Shown: one piece after another, positions 1 through 7,218 of the stretch | Layout: each line of letters starts with the position of its first letter | How positions within the stretch are numbered: position 1 is the stretch's first letter | Assembly (NCBI GenBank): GCA_003165115.1 | Contig: PLSJ01000272.1 | Coordinates: 4,664 to 19,499, forward strand | Direction: 5' to 3' | DNA: 14,836 nucleotides | Source of the DNA: Syntrophaceae bacterium | GTDB lineage: Bacteria > Desulfobacterota > Syntrophorhabdia > Syntrophorhabdales > WCHB1-27 | Program-made: the position numbers and the translations under genes | Notes under the pieces: generated by a model | Database searches by the model: none | Told to the model about the DNA's origin: nothing | The model's input: the letters and a program-made list of their open reading frames with translations, nothing else

Positions 1-24
1 GCGCTTCCCGCCGCCTCGATCCGC

Positions 25-1317
25 TCAGGGAGGAAGAAAGCCTCCCTGCTCCGCCGAGGCGTCCCACGCCTCCAGGAGGAACGCTTTCTTCCTTTCAAAG
101 GTCCGGCACAGGTCCCCGATCTTTTCCTCCACCTCCGGGAGGCCGCTCTCCGCCGTCTCCATGACAAAGGAAGCCGTCCTGCCCATGTAGAGGGGCGTAA
201 GCGATTTCAGCAAGTGCTCCTTGTTGATGATCTCCCTGTGGGCGGCGATCGCGAACCTGTAGACAATCTCGCTCCATACGTCGTCAGGCAGGCGGAAGTC
301 TTCTTCCCTCGCCGCGGTGAGTCCCCCAAGGAACGAGACGATCTCCTCGCCCAGGAACATCCGCCACAGGTCGGCCAGCTCCCTGGCGCCGAGCCGGAAC
401 CTGTCGATCATGCCCCGCACGTTCACGAGCACCTGCTCCAGACCGACGTCGTAGGGGAAGCCGAAGGTGAAGATCTTTTCCGACCCGGTGATCGATTTCC
501 ACGTATCCTGGTACGTCTCCATCAGGCCGAACGTGGCACCCACCACCTGATAGAGCATGGAGCTGAGGTCGGTCCCAGGGTCCTTGGGGTCGTGTATTTT
601 CGCGCCCAGGAACGCCTGGCATATCCGAAACCCGTTCGCGATGGCCGTCGTCGTCATCCAGATATCTATCCCGTACCGCGCCACGTCGCTGTCCCACACG
701 TCCTTCGAGAGGTAAAACTTCGCCATCCGCCGGGAAAACCCGAAATCGCCCCCTATGGGCTGGCGGACCTGTTTCCCGTAAAGGGCCCGCGTAAGAGGGT
801 AGACGATGCTGTTCGTGATGGTGCCGTCGTATTTGTGCCTCCGGTAAAGAGGCACCACGTAGTCGAAATCTTCGAGGGCAGGCTTGACGAGAAGCTCTAT
901 CCATTCCGGCGTGATGCTCCTCAGGTCCGCGTCGACCACGGCGCAGGCAGAGGCTTCCAGGGCGTCGGCGATCTCGATTATCGTCCTGAACGCGCTCCCC
1001 TTGCCCGGTATCCCGTGATACGGGGTGGTTATCGTATAGAAGACCGGCTCGCTCCGGTTCGACACGAGGATCGTGCGAAGATCGTCGATGGTCGTCGTGC
1101 TCACCATGTCCGTCGTACCATCGGTAGAGCCGCCGTCGGAATTGATGATGACGGACCTCGCATCGGGAAAATACTTGGCCAGACCCGCCTGCACGGCCCT
1201 GACCACGTGCCCTATGGTCCCGGCGTTGTTATAGCTCGGTATGCCGACCACGATGTCCGCGCGTCCTATTTCTTCTATCTTACGCCGGACCTCCTCCCTC
1301 AGCGCCACGGTTTGCAT
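25..1317 (-). CDS. GT-A fold (GT2-like) glycosyltransferase, possible glucosylglycerate synthase or glucosylglycerate-extending enzyme
   Basis: This 430-residue protein probably transfers a sugar from a nucleotide donor in the cytoplasm. Seen in the sequence: an N-terminal GT-A nucleotide-binding pattern (VGIPSYNN at 24-31, NSDGGSTDGT at 59-68), a GKGSAFR loop at 105-111, a DAD metal-binding motif at 129-131, a PIGGDFG acceptor-side motif at 187-193, GIDIWMT at 216-222 and a possible metal-ligand His at 242. About 165 mostly helical residues follow. No signal peptide or membrane segment is apparent. It lies 72 bp downstream of gpgS on the same strand, so co-transcription is likely. Inference: it acts on the same solute, either as a one-step glucosylglycerate synthase like the Ggs enzyme known from Persephonella, or by adding a second sugar to glucosylglycerate. 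Family assignment is firm; substrate is not. The ATG lacks a strong Shine-Dalgarno and overlaps the stop of a tiny upstream ORF (TAATG), so translational coupling is possible. Confidence 0.8.
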   Translation of the reverse strand: MQTVALREEVRRKIEEIGRADIVVGIPSYNNAGTIGHVVRAVQAGLAKYFPDARSVIINSDGGSTDGTTDMVSTTTIDDLRTILVSNRSEPVFYTITTPYHGIPGKGSAFRTIIEIADALEASACAVVDADLRSITPEWIELLVKPALEDFDYVVPLYRRHKYDGTITNSIVYPLTRALYGKQVRQPIGGDFGFSRRMAKFYLSKDVWDSDVARYGIDIWMTTTAIANGFRICQAFLGAKIHDPKDPGTDLSSMLYQVVGATFGLMETYQDTWKSITGSEKIFTFGFPYDVGLEQVLVNVRGMIDRFRLGARELADLWRMFLGEEIVSFLGGLTAAREEDFRLPDDVWSEIVYRFAIAAHREIINKEHLLKSLTPLYMGRTASFVMETAESGLPEVEEKIGDLCRTFERKKAFLLEAWDASAEQGGFLPP

Positions 1318-1364
1318 TACCGTCGCCGGCAGATGTCGGTTGTCAGCGCCCCGGTACCGATCAT
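1317..1364 (-). CDS. Possible 15-codon leader ORF coupled to the downstream glycosyltransferase
   Basis: In the 72-bp gap between gpgS and the glycosyltransferase, the minus strand holds an ATG-initiated 15-codon ORF (MIGTGALTTDICRRR). A GGAG lies about 8 nt before it. Its TAA overlaps the next gene's ATG by one base (TAATG). The downstream gene has no convincing ribosome-binding site of its own, so terminating ribosomes could reinitiate there. This is a sequence observation only. A 15-codon ORF arises easily by chance, and no homologue is recognised. Confidence 0.2.
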   Translation of the reverse strand: MIGTGALTTDICRRR

Positions 1365-1389
1365 GATCCGCACTCCACCCCTCGCTGTC

Positions 1390-2598
1390 TCACTTGTTCT
1401 CTTCATCCACGATCGCCCTGATCCGGTCGAAGATGCCCGGAATCGCTGCCGCTATCCTGTCCCAGCTCTCGATCAGCGGCGACCCGACGGGGTCGCCCAG
1501 GATGACGTCCGACGCCTCCTTTATTGCCGCCGTAAAGGTCTCGACCGCCAACACCTCCTGATGGCGGTCGAATTCGAGGGAGTTGACCGCGGCGTCGTCC
1601 TCGTACCTCTTCACCATTTCCTGGCCCGTCTTCACGTACGTGGCGATGAGGGTCTTGAAAAACCGTTCGGGGAGAATGATCCCTTCCGACCGAAGGGTGC
1701 GCAGCAGCGACTTGCAGATATCGACGGCCATCTTGTGCAGGCCCTTTGCGGGATCGCTCCGGGATAACTCCTGATGTTTATGTTCGTAGCTGTCGGAGAT
1801 GTCTACCTGGCATATCCGTCTCAGGGCGGTATTACGGTAAACCTCCGCGAGGACCTCCACCTCGAGCCCCCAGTCGCCGGGGACCCTGCTGATCCGGGCA
1901 AGGCTCGCGTCCATGGAAAACTCCCCGGCAAGGATGTACCTGAAGCTATCGAAAAAGGTGAGTATCGGCAGATGACCCAGTATTTTTTGCAGGCTCCTGA
2001 TGAGCGGCGTCATGAGGAGGCGGGTCACCCTGCCGTGCATCCGGTCCGTCACCCGCGTATAGAACCCTTTGCAGAAGTCGTAATCGAGGTTCGGGTTGAC
2101 CACCGGGTAGCACAGGCGGGCGAGCAGGCTCTTCTCATAACCGACGATATCGCAATCATGGAGCGCGATGGCGTGCACGGCGGGACCGCCCAGGATATAA
2201 CCTAAGGCCATCCAGACGGACTTCCCCTTGCCGGGCTCACCCGTGTGAAGGCCGCGTGATTCCATGTCCCCGCACAATTCGGTCAGGGCGGGCCCGTTAT
2301 TCCAGATGACCTTCGTCTCCTGCGGGAGCGCCGAAAAGTACTCTTTGGCGTGCGTGAACTCCTCAATGGACGCGGGGCCGAGGGTGACGACGATCTGTCG
2401 TATATACCTGACCCCTTTCAGCTCCTCGATGATCGTCTGCAGGGCCTCCCCCCGCAACTCCGAATAGAGCGACGGCAGCACCAGCGCGATGGGCCGCTCG
2501 CGCGTGCACGCCTCCATCTGCGCGTCGATCGACTGGAGGACCGGTTTCCCCATCTTGTGAAAGTTGGCAATGACACCTGTCTGGTAGAAATCGCCCAC
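1390..2598 (-). CDS. gpgS: Glucosyl-3-phosphoglycerate synthase (GT81 family)
   Basis: The family transfers glucose from an NDP-glucose to D-3-phosphoglycerate, giving glucosyl-3-phosphoglycerate, the first step to the compatible solute glucosylglycerate. From the chosen GTG start it is 402 residues. Visible motifs, numbered from that start: the family-like N-terminus VGDFYQTGVI at 1-10, LPSLYSE at 41-47, GKGKSVW at 123-129, the metal-binding DCD at 148-150, GRVTRLL at 189-195, YILAGEF at 221-227, DWGLEVE at 242-248, and YEHKHQ at 271-276, whose histidines may complete the metal site. The reading frame is open 55 codons further, to 2763. However, GTG at 2598 has a GGAGGT at 5-nt spacing, lies directly before the conserved N-terminus, and avoids overlap with the divergent phosphatase gene. 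The phosphatase next door supports the two-step pathway. A mannosyl-3-phosphoglycerate synthase activity cannot be excluded, since GT81 includes such members. Confidence 0.85.
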   Translation of the reverse strand: MGDFYQTGVIANFHKMGKPVLQSIDAQMEACTRERPIALVLPSLYSELRGEALQTIIEELKGVRYIRQIVVTLGPASIEEFTHAKEYFSALPQETKVIWNNGPALTELCGDMESRGLHTGEPGKGKSVWMALGYILGGPAVHAIALHDCDIVGYEKSLLARLCYPVVNPNLDYDFCKGFYTRVTDRMHGRVTRLLMTPLIRSLQKILGHLPILTFFDSFRYILAGEFSMDASLARISRVPGDWGLEVEVLAEVYRNTALRRICQVDISDSYEHKHQELSRSDPAKGLHKMAVDICKSLLRTLRSEGIILPERFFKTLIATYVKTGQEMVKRYEDDAAVNSLEFDRHQEVLAVETFTAAIKEASDVILGDPVGSPLIESWDRIAAAIPGIFDRIRAIVDEENK

Positions 2599-2603
2599 CC
2601 AAC

Positions 2604-2609
2604 ACCTCC
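2604..2609 (-). promoter_or_regulatory. Ribosome-binding site that sets the gpgS start
   Basis: The minus strand reads GGAGGT here, with five bases to the GTG at 2598. No comparable Shine-Dalgarno precedes the upstream ATG at 2763. This decides the start in favour of GTG and gives a 402-residue protein. Confidence 0.7.
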
Positions 2610-2654
2610 GGTGTACGAGTAAGCACCTGTGAAACGACCCGGCAATGGCTGGCG

Positions 2655-2663
2655 TGCTATAAT
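2655..2663 (+). promoter_or_regulatory. Extended -10 promoter candidate reading toward gpgP
   Basis: The plus strand carries a perfect TATAAT at 2658-2663 preceded by TG at 2655-2656 (the TGn extended -10 form). No good -35 hexamer is visible at 16-18 bp upstream, which extended -10 promoters can tolerate. Predicted transcription would start near 2670, giving a leader of roughly 75 nt that contains the inverted repeat at 2681-2720. Confidence 0.5.
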
Positions 2664-2664
2664 C

Positions 2665-2693
2665 AATATAAGATCGGGCCTCCGGCCGGGCAA
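2665..2693 (-). promoter_or_regulatory. Sigma-70-type promoter candidate reading toward gpgS
   Basis: On the minus strand, TTGCCC (2693-2688) and TATATT (2670-2665) are separated by exactly 17 bp. They match the consensus at 4 of 6 and 5 of 6 positions. Transcription would start near 2658 and read into gpgS and the following glycosyltransferase. Its -10 box lies one base from the plus-strand TATAAT, so the two promoters face each other and probably cannot be occupied together. The -35 box lies inside the left arm of the inverted repeat. Confidence 0.5.
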
Positions 2694-2720
2694 CGACCAA
2701 AGGCGGCTTGCCCGGCCGGA
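2681..2720. repeat. Perfect 13-bp inverted repeat with 14-bp spacer (candidate operator or 5'-leader hairpin)
   Basis: The left arm TCCGGCCGGGCAA (2681-2693) is the exact reverse complement of the right arm TTGCCCGGCCGGA (2708-2720). The left arm covers the -35 box of the gpgS promoter candidate. In the gpgP transcript the repeat would form a very stable stem ending 23 nt before the ATG at 2744, and the right arm contains the alternative TTG start at 2708. It could bind a dimeric regulator, act as an RNA structure that limits gpgP translation, or both. No T-tract follows, so it is not a standard terminator. Confidence 0.65.
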
Positions 2721-2743
2721 CACCATGTTTTACCTTATACGTG

Positions 2744-3592
2744 ATGGCCCTCGTCATCTTCACCGACCTCGATGGGACCCTGCTCGACGGCGCCTATTCG
2801 TTTCAGGCTGCCCTGCCCGCGCTGACGCGCCTGCGGCAGGCATCCGCCCCCTGCGTCATCTGTTCGAGCAAGACCGCCCGTGAGATAGAGTACTACAGGG
2901 ACAAGCTGCATAACCGGGACCCCTTCTCCTGCGAGAACGGCGGGGCGGTCTTGGTTCCGAGGGGGTACTTCGGGTCACCGGCCGGCGCCGGTGCCGGGAC
3001 GGGCGCGTGCAAAGGAAAGAAGGCAGGCTACGATATCATCCGCCTCGGCACACCGTACGCCCGATTGCGGGAGGCCCTCGTGGCGCTGCGCGAAAAAGGC
3101 CATGTCATAACCGGCTTCGGGGATATGTCGGCCGACGAAGTTGCCGCCCTGACGGGCCTTCCCCCCGGCCAGGCAGCTATGGCAAAGGAACGGGAATTCG
3201 ACGAGCCTTTCATATTCGAAGGCGGTGAGGCGGAGTTGGCGGAGATCAGCGGGGCTGCCCGTGAGATGGGCCTGGCCGTGAGCCAGGGGCCCCTGCTCTC
3301 CCATCTCAGGGGCGGCAACGACAAGGGAAAAGCCGTCGCCGTGATCGCGGACCTTTTCAAAAGGGCCTTCTGCGCCGGTGTCACCTTCGCGGCCCTGGGC
3401 GACAGCGCGGGCGACCTCCCCATGCTGGAGGCCGCGGACGTGCCGGTCATCGTGCAACGGCCCGACGGGACGTACGACCGGCGTCTCCAGGGCAGGGGCT
3501 TCGTCGAGGCGGGAGGCATCGGACCGGCCGGGTGGAACGAGGCGGTGCTCAGGCTGCTCGAAAAAGGATTCGCGGAAAAAGCGGGGGCCTAA
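2744..3592 (+). CDS. gpgP: Glucosyl/mannosyl-3-phosphoglycerate phosphatase (HAD-IIB, MpgP/GpgP family)
   Basis: This cytoplasmic enzyme should remove the phosphate from glucosyl-3-phosphoglycerate to give glucosylglycerate, the second step after gpgS. The 282-residue protein shows the HAD motifs in order: DLDGT with nucleophile Asp8 and acid/base Asp10, the SSKT motif at 41-44, the family-typical ENGGAVLVPRGYF block in the cap region, Lys194 in GNDKGK, and GDSAGD with Asp220 and Asp224. A Gly/Ala-rich insertion (GSPAGAGAGTG) follows the GYF motif and looks like a flexible loop. I chose ATG at 2744 because the family starts within a few residues of the VIFTDLDG strand. The frame is open to a TTG at 2708, and neither start has a strong Shine-Dalgarno. 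It is divergent from gpgS and convergent with the SNF2 gene, with a 30-bp gap that holds no terminator hairpin. Family members act on mannosyl and glucosyl substrates; the glucosyl choice rests on the neighbouring GT81 synthase. Confidence 0.85.
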   Translation: MALVIFTDLDGTLLDGAYSFQAALPALTRLRQASAPCVICSSKTAREIEYYRDKLHNRDPFSCENGGAVLVPRGYFGSPAGAGAGTGACKGKKAGYDIIRLGTPYARLREALVALREKGHVITGFGDMSADEVAALTGLPPGQAAMAKEREFDEPFIFEGGEAELAEISGAAREMGLAVSQGPLLSHLRGGNDKGKAVAVIADLFKRAFCAGVTFAALGDSAGDLPMLEAADVPVIVQRPDGTYDRRLQGRGFVEAGGIGPAGWNEAVLRLLEKGFAEKAGA

Positions 3593-3622
3593 AAACAGTC
3601 CTCCCCTCTCCGACAAAAGAAG

Positions 3623-6600
3623 CTACCCGAGCAGGAACTCAAAATCTTCCTTCGTAATCGCCCTGTCCGCGCCTCCTCCCGGCCCGTCCATGAGGGCGTG
3701 GTAGAGGCTCGCTTTCCGGTTCTTCAGGGCGGTCATCTTCTCCTCTATCGTGTGGCGCATGAGGAGCCGCGTCACGATCACTTTCTTCTCCTGGCCGATC
3801 CTGTGGGAACGGTCCGACGCCTGGTTCTCGACGGCCGGATTCCACCAGGGGTCGAGGTGGAACACGTAAGCCCCGCGCGTGAGGTTGAGGCCCCTGCCGC
3901 CGGCCTTCAGGCTCAGGAGGAAGACAGCGGGCGTCCGGCTGGCCTGGAACCCATCGACGATCCCCTTCCTCCTGCTCACCGGCGTCGATCCATCCAGGCG
4001 GAAAAGGGGCAGCCCTAATCCCCGGAGCTCCAGTTCCACGAGGTCGAGGAAAGAGGTGAACTGGGAGAAGACCAGGGAGCTGTGGGACGCGGCGCACAGC
4101 CCTCCCAGTTTTTCCTTCAGGAACTCTATCTTCGGCGCCGGCTCTTTCAGTCCCTCCACGAGAAGCGCGGGCGTGAGACATATCTGCCTCAATTTCATGA
4201 TCGCCGTCAGCGCGATGATCCTCGCCTGCTCCGCCGCCTTCATACGGTAGGCCGCATCGACCGTCGAGCGCACCTCGGCCACCGTCCTGTTGTAGAATTT
4301 CTTCTGCTCTTCCGTCAGCTCCAGGTAAACGTCCCGCTCGATCTTCGGCGGAAGCTCTTTGAGGATGCGCTCTTTCGTGCGGTGCAGCACGAACGGCCTC
4401 GTGCGCTCTTTCAAACCCGGCAGGACGCTCGCCGCGTCGGCCCTTGCACGATTCTGGAACTCCCGGTAATCGCCGAGGAGACCGGGCACCACGGTGTCCA
4501 TGATCGAGAAGTATTCGCCCAGGTGGTTCTCTATGGGCGTCCCCGTGAGGGCGACCTTGAAGAGGCCCTTCAACTGCCGCACCGCGTGCGTCGTATCGGC
4601 GAAAATATTCTTGATCATCTGGGCCTCGTCAAAAACGATCACGTTGAAGCGAAGCTGCTTCAGCTTCGCGATATGCCTTCTGACGAGACCGTAGCTGGCG
4701 ATCAGGACGTCGTACTCCTCCGTCCCGGCCGCGTGGCGCCCGCCACGGTAGACACGGACGGACAAACCCGGATAGAACCGCTCGATCTCCCGCTCCCAGT
4801 TGAATATGAGACTCGGCGGCACGACCACCAGGGACTTGAGCCCTGTGGGCGCCGAGCCGGGAGGAGTGACCTTCCTTTCCTTGATCGCGGCCAGGAGGCA
4901 GATTGCCTGCACGGTCTTGCCCAGGCCCATATCGTCGGCCAGACAGGCGCCGAACCCGTGTTCATAGAGAAAGGCGAGCCAATGGTACCCCTCCCGCTGA
5001 TACTGCCTCAGGTCCGTCCGCAAGGCGGGCAGCGGCCGCTCCTCGATGCCGGTGAACCGGGCGAGGCGCGCCATCAACGCCTCGTCCTCCGCGTTGAGGC
5101 GCACGGCGATGCCTTTCTTCCTGAGGGCGAAGAGGTCGATAATGCGCAGGCGGGGGATGGAGGTGACCTGTTTCGGCCCTACGCCCTTCTTCGTCCCACC
5201 CCAGAGACCGGCCACGAGCGCGAGGCCGCGCAGGCTCGCCTCGTCGAGGACCTGGATCGCGCCATTGTGAGTGACGACACCCTTGCGGGAGAGGGCCTGT
5301 TCCCAAAGCTCCCTGGGCAGGACCTCCCCGTTGCACCTTATTTCGGGACGGATCTCGAACCAGTCTATGGTGCCCCCGGTCGCATCGACCTCGAATTCCC
5401 AGGAGACGCGCTCGACGGGACGGCCGTCGAAGGAGAGCTCGATGCCCCTCTGTGCGGCGACCTCGTGGAGGAGATGGAGACGCCCGAGAAGCTCGTCCTC
5501 GCTTACCGACATGGGGGTGACGTGGGCCATCCGGTCGTAAAGGGCGGGCCCGAACATCTCGAAAGGCGTGGAGAAGAGCAATTTTTCCTTTTCCTTGTCT
5601 ACCGTGATCACCTGCCATTCCTGACCCGTGAAATGGAGCTGCGTGTCCTCTCCCATGAAGACGGAAAGCGACCGCTTGATCAGGCTGCGGGCCTCGGAGG
5701 CGGACTGAAGGCGGCCGAAGACCTCCCCGTCGATGGCCCGCTTCAGGTGCTCGTCGACCGCCTCCCCCTTCTCCAACTCAAGTGCGCGAAACAGGGCGTC
5801 GTACAGGATGGGTTTCCGCTTCTTGGTCCTGATCGTCAGGGGGACACGCCCCAGCTCCACCGACCGGATGAAGGAGATGACGCCCTGCGAGGGCGAAAAG
5901 GCATACTCACCCGACAGGCATTGGGGCGTGATGGTGAACCTGCCCCGTTTGTCGGCGCTGATGACGAGCCTGTATCCGGTTGCGCGCGTGGCGCGGACCC
6001 GCGTCTCTTTCCCCTCGACCATGCACGTAAGCGACAAAAGCACATGGGCGACGTTGGGCCTTTTGATAAAGAACTGCATCGCCCTGAAGACCTCCAGGGG
6101 GATGTGGAATTGCCCGCTGTCCGTCTCCCTCAGACGGGCCGCCATTACCCGGTTCCTTCGACAGGCGGCCCCTACAAGCTCGAATGAACGCCACCCCTCG
6201 GTCCCGCCCACACGGGCCATCCGCGTGCGCTCGCAGTTGAAGACGAAATCGCCGATAAGAGTGCCTTCCACCCTCCTGTCTTTATCCAGCGAGCAGGCCT
6301 TTCGCGCGACGACCTCGTCTGCCCGCACATCCAGCTCCGTCCAGGTGGCGCATTCTGCGTCGCGCAGCCAGTCGATGCGCGATCTCCGCGACCCGGAGCC
6401 AAAGTAGACAGGATAACGGTTTTCCGCGCGCCTCAGGAATACGAAGAGCGGCAGGGACATCTCCTGTTTGTAGCCGGACCTCACGAGATAGGCGATTTCA
6501 GGCGGCAGAGGGCGGTCGGACCGCACGTCCCCGATCATCTTCCCGTCTCTCTCCACGGAGGCCCTCAGACCCTGCATCCCTTCGTCGACGATGATCTCGA

Positions 6601-7102
6601 ATGGACCTTCCGCTTTCTGCACGGCCTCCGGCAGGTCCACGTGCACGGCCCTGAAGGGTGCGAACGGCACGACCTTGCCGCCTTCCGGCCTGCCTGGTCG
6701 TCTGAAAAGGTCCGCCTGGAGCCGGTCGCGATACGCCGGGTCCTCTCTCGTCATTTTGAAGACGTTCGGTTTGAACAGGTGGACAAGCGTCAGGAGGGCG
6801 CAGATGACGTGGCTGCACCGCCCGTAGCCGTCATGGTCCGGATGGGAGCAATGGAAGCCCAGATGGTCCCCCTCTTTCGAGACGCGCACGGTCGCGGGGC
6901 GCGACCTGGCGGAGGTGGGGTCCGTTGCCAGGTCGAGGGTGAGCACCGCGCCCTCCTCCCAACCGATGCCGGTGATCCGATGGTCCGTAAATAGCCTGAA
7001 ACCCGTGAAGATGTCCCTTTTCCCCGCGTCCACGTAGACGTTGTTGGGAGGGAGTGCCGCCAGGGCTTCGACGAGAACCTGTTCAGAGGGTGTGAGCGCC
7101 AT
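3623..7102 (-). CDS. SNF2/Rad54-like ATPase (Swi2/Snf2 family) with N-terminal SWIM-like zinc finger
   Basis: This 1159-residue cytoplasmic protein is a complete bacterial SNF2-type DNA translocase. The N-terminus has a zinc-finger-like C85-S-H87, eight residues, then C96-S-H98. This resembles a SWIM finger (CxC...CxH), but with His in place of the second Cys. A long region (about 110-670), typical of the bacterial SNF2-associated part, links to the motor. Motor motifs: LRQYQREGYHWL (Q-motif region), DDMGLGKT with Lys729 (Walker A), DEAQ with Asp825-Glu826 (Walker B), TGTPIENH (motif III), then the second RecA lobe with LVFSQFTSFLDL, SLKAGGRGLNLT (motif V) and QASDRSHRIGQ near 1096 (motif VI). 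All motor residues look intact. Such proteins probably remodel protein-DNA or RNA polymerase-DNA complexes, by analogy with other Swi2/Snf2 ATPases such as RapA. No methylase, nuclease or defence gene is adjacent. The ATG at 7102 has only a weak ribosome-binding site. Confidence 0.93.
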   Translation of the reverse strand: MALTPSEQVLVEALAALPPNNVYVDAGKRDIFTGFRLFTDHRITGIGWEEGAVLTLDLATDPTSARSRPATVRVSKEGDHLGFHCSHPDHDGYGRCSHVICALLTLVHLFKPNVFKMTREDPAYRDRLQADLFRRPGRPEGGKVVPFAPFRAVHVDLPEAVQKAEGPFEIIVDEGMQGLRASVERDGKMIGDVRSDRPLPPEIAYLVRSGYKQEMSLPLFVFLRRAENRYPVYFGSGSRRSRIDWLRDAECATWTELDVRADEVVARKACSLDKDRRVEGTLIGDFVFNCERTRMARVGGTEGWRSFELVGAACRRNRVMAARLRETDSGQFHIPLEVFRAMQFFIKRPNVAHVLLSLTCMVEGKETRVRATRATGYRLVISADKRGRFTITPQCLSGEYAFSPSQGVISFIRSVELGRVPLTIRTKKRKPILYDALFRALELEKGEAVDEHLKRAIDGEVFGRLQSASEARSLIKRSLSVFMGEDTQLHFTGQEWQVITVDKEKEKLLFSTPFEMFGPALYDRMAHVTPMSVSEDELLGRLHLLHEVAAQRGIELSFDGRPVERVSWEFEVDATGGTIDWFEIRPEIRCNGEVLPRELWEQALSRKGVVTHNGAIQVLDEASLRGLALVAGLWGGTKKGVGPKQVTSIPRLRIIDLFALRKKGIAVRLNAEDEALMARLARFTGIEERPLPALRTDLRQYQREGYHWLAFLYEHGFGACLADDMGLGKTVQAICLLAAIKERKVTPPGSAPTGLKSLVVVPPSLIFNWEREIERFYPGLSVRVYRGGRHAAGTEEYDVLIASYGLVRRHIAKLKQLRFNVIVFDEAQMIKNIFADTTHAVRQLKGLFKVALTGTPIENHLGEYFSIMDTVVPGLLGDYREFQNRARADAASVLPGLKERTRPFVLHRTKERILKELPPKIERDVYLELTEEQKKFYNRTVAEVRSTVDAAYRMKAAEQARIIALTAIMKLRQICLTPALLVEGLKEPAPKIEFLKEKLGGLCAASHSSLVFSQFTSFLDLVELELRGLGLPLFRLDGSTPVSRRKGIVDGFQASRTPAVFLLSLKAGGRGLNLTRGAYVFHLDPWWNPAVENQASDRSHRIGQEKKVIVTRLLMRHTIEEKMTALKNRKASLYHALMDGPGGGADRAITKEDFEFLLG

Positions 7103-7171
7103 GTTAGTTGCTTAATACCTACCATAGAGAGGGGGGAACTTCAATTACCAGGGTTGAAAACCGAAGCCTTC

Positions 7172-7200
7172 TTGCGCACGGGCGGCCGGGTAACTACACT
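7172..7200 (+). promoter_or_regulatory. Weak promoter candidate for the radical SAM-UbiA operon
   Basis: In the 116-bp divergent gap (7103-7218), TTGCGC (7172-7177) and TACACT (7195-7200) are spaced by 17 bp and each matches 4 of 6 consensus bases. A start near 7207 would leave almost no room for the AGAGG at 7205-7209, so the true start may lie elsewhere. No convincing promoter was found for the SNF2 gene on the other strand. Confidence 0.25.
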
Positions 7201-7218
7201 TAAAAGAGGCGATTTCAG

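Noticed and set aside
214..1767. Plus-strand 517-codon open frame over the glycosyltransferase and the end of gpgS
   Set aside because: It runs antisense across two motif-rich genes and their gap, shows no domain, and is rich in Arg/Pro/Asp/His as expected of a GC-rich shadow frame.
2599..2763. 55-residue N-terminal extension of gpgS from the ATG at 2763
   Set aside because: It would overlap the gpgP start, has no Shine-Dalgarno, and lies upstream of the conserved family N-terminus. GTG at 2598 has GGAGGT at ideal spacing.
4082..6187. Plus-strand 701-codon open frame inside the SNF2 gene
   Set aside because: Antisense shadow of a gene with intact SNF2 motifs. The translated composition is Arg/Leu/Pro/Gly-rich without recognisable domains.
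3623..7102. SNF2 gene as part of an anti-phage defence island (e.g. DISARM-like)
   Set aside because: Neighbours are a compatible-solute phosphatase and a radical SAM gene. No methylase, nuclease, phospholipase D or DUF1998-type partner is present, and SWIM-SNF2 proteins are common outside defence loci.
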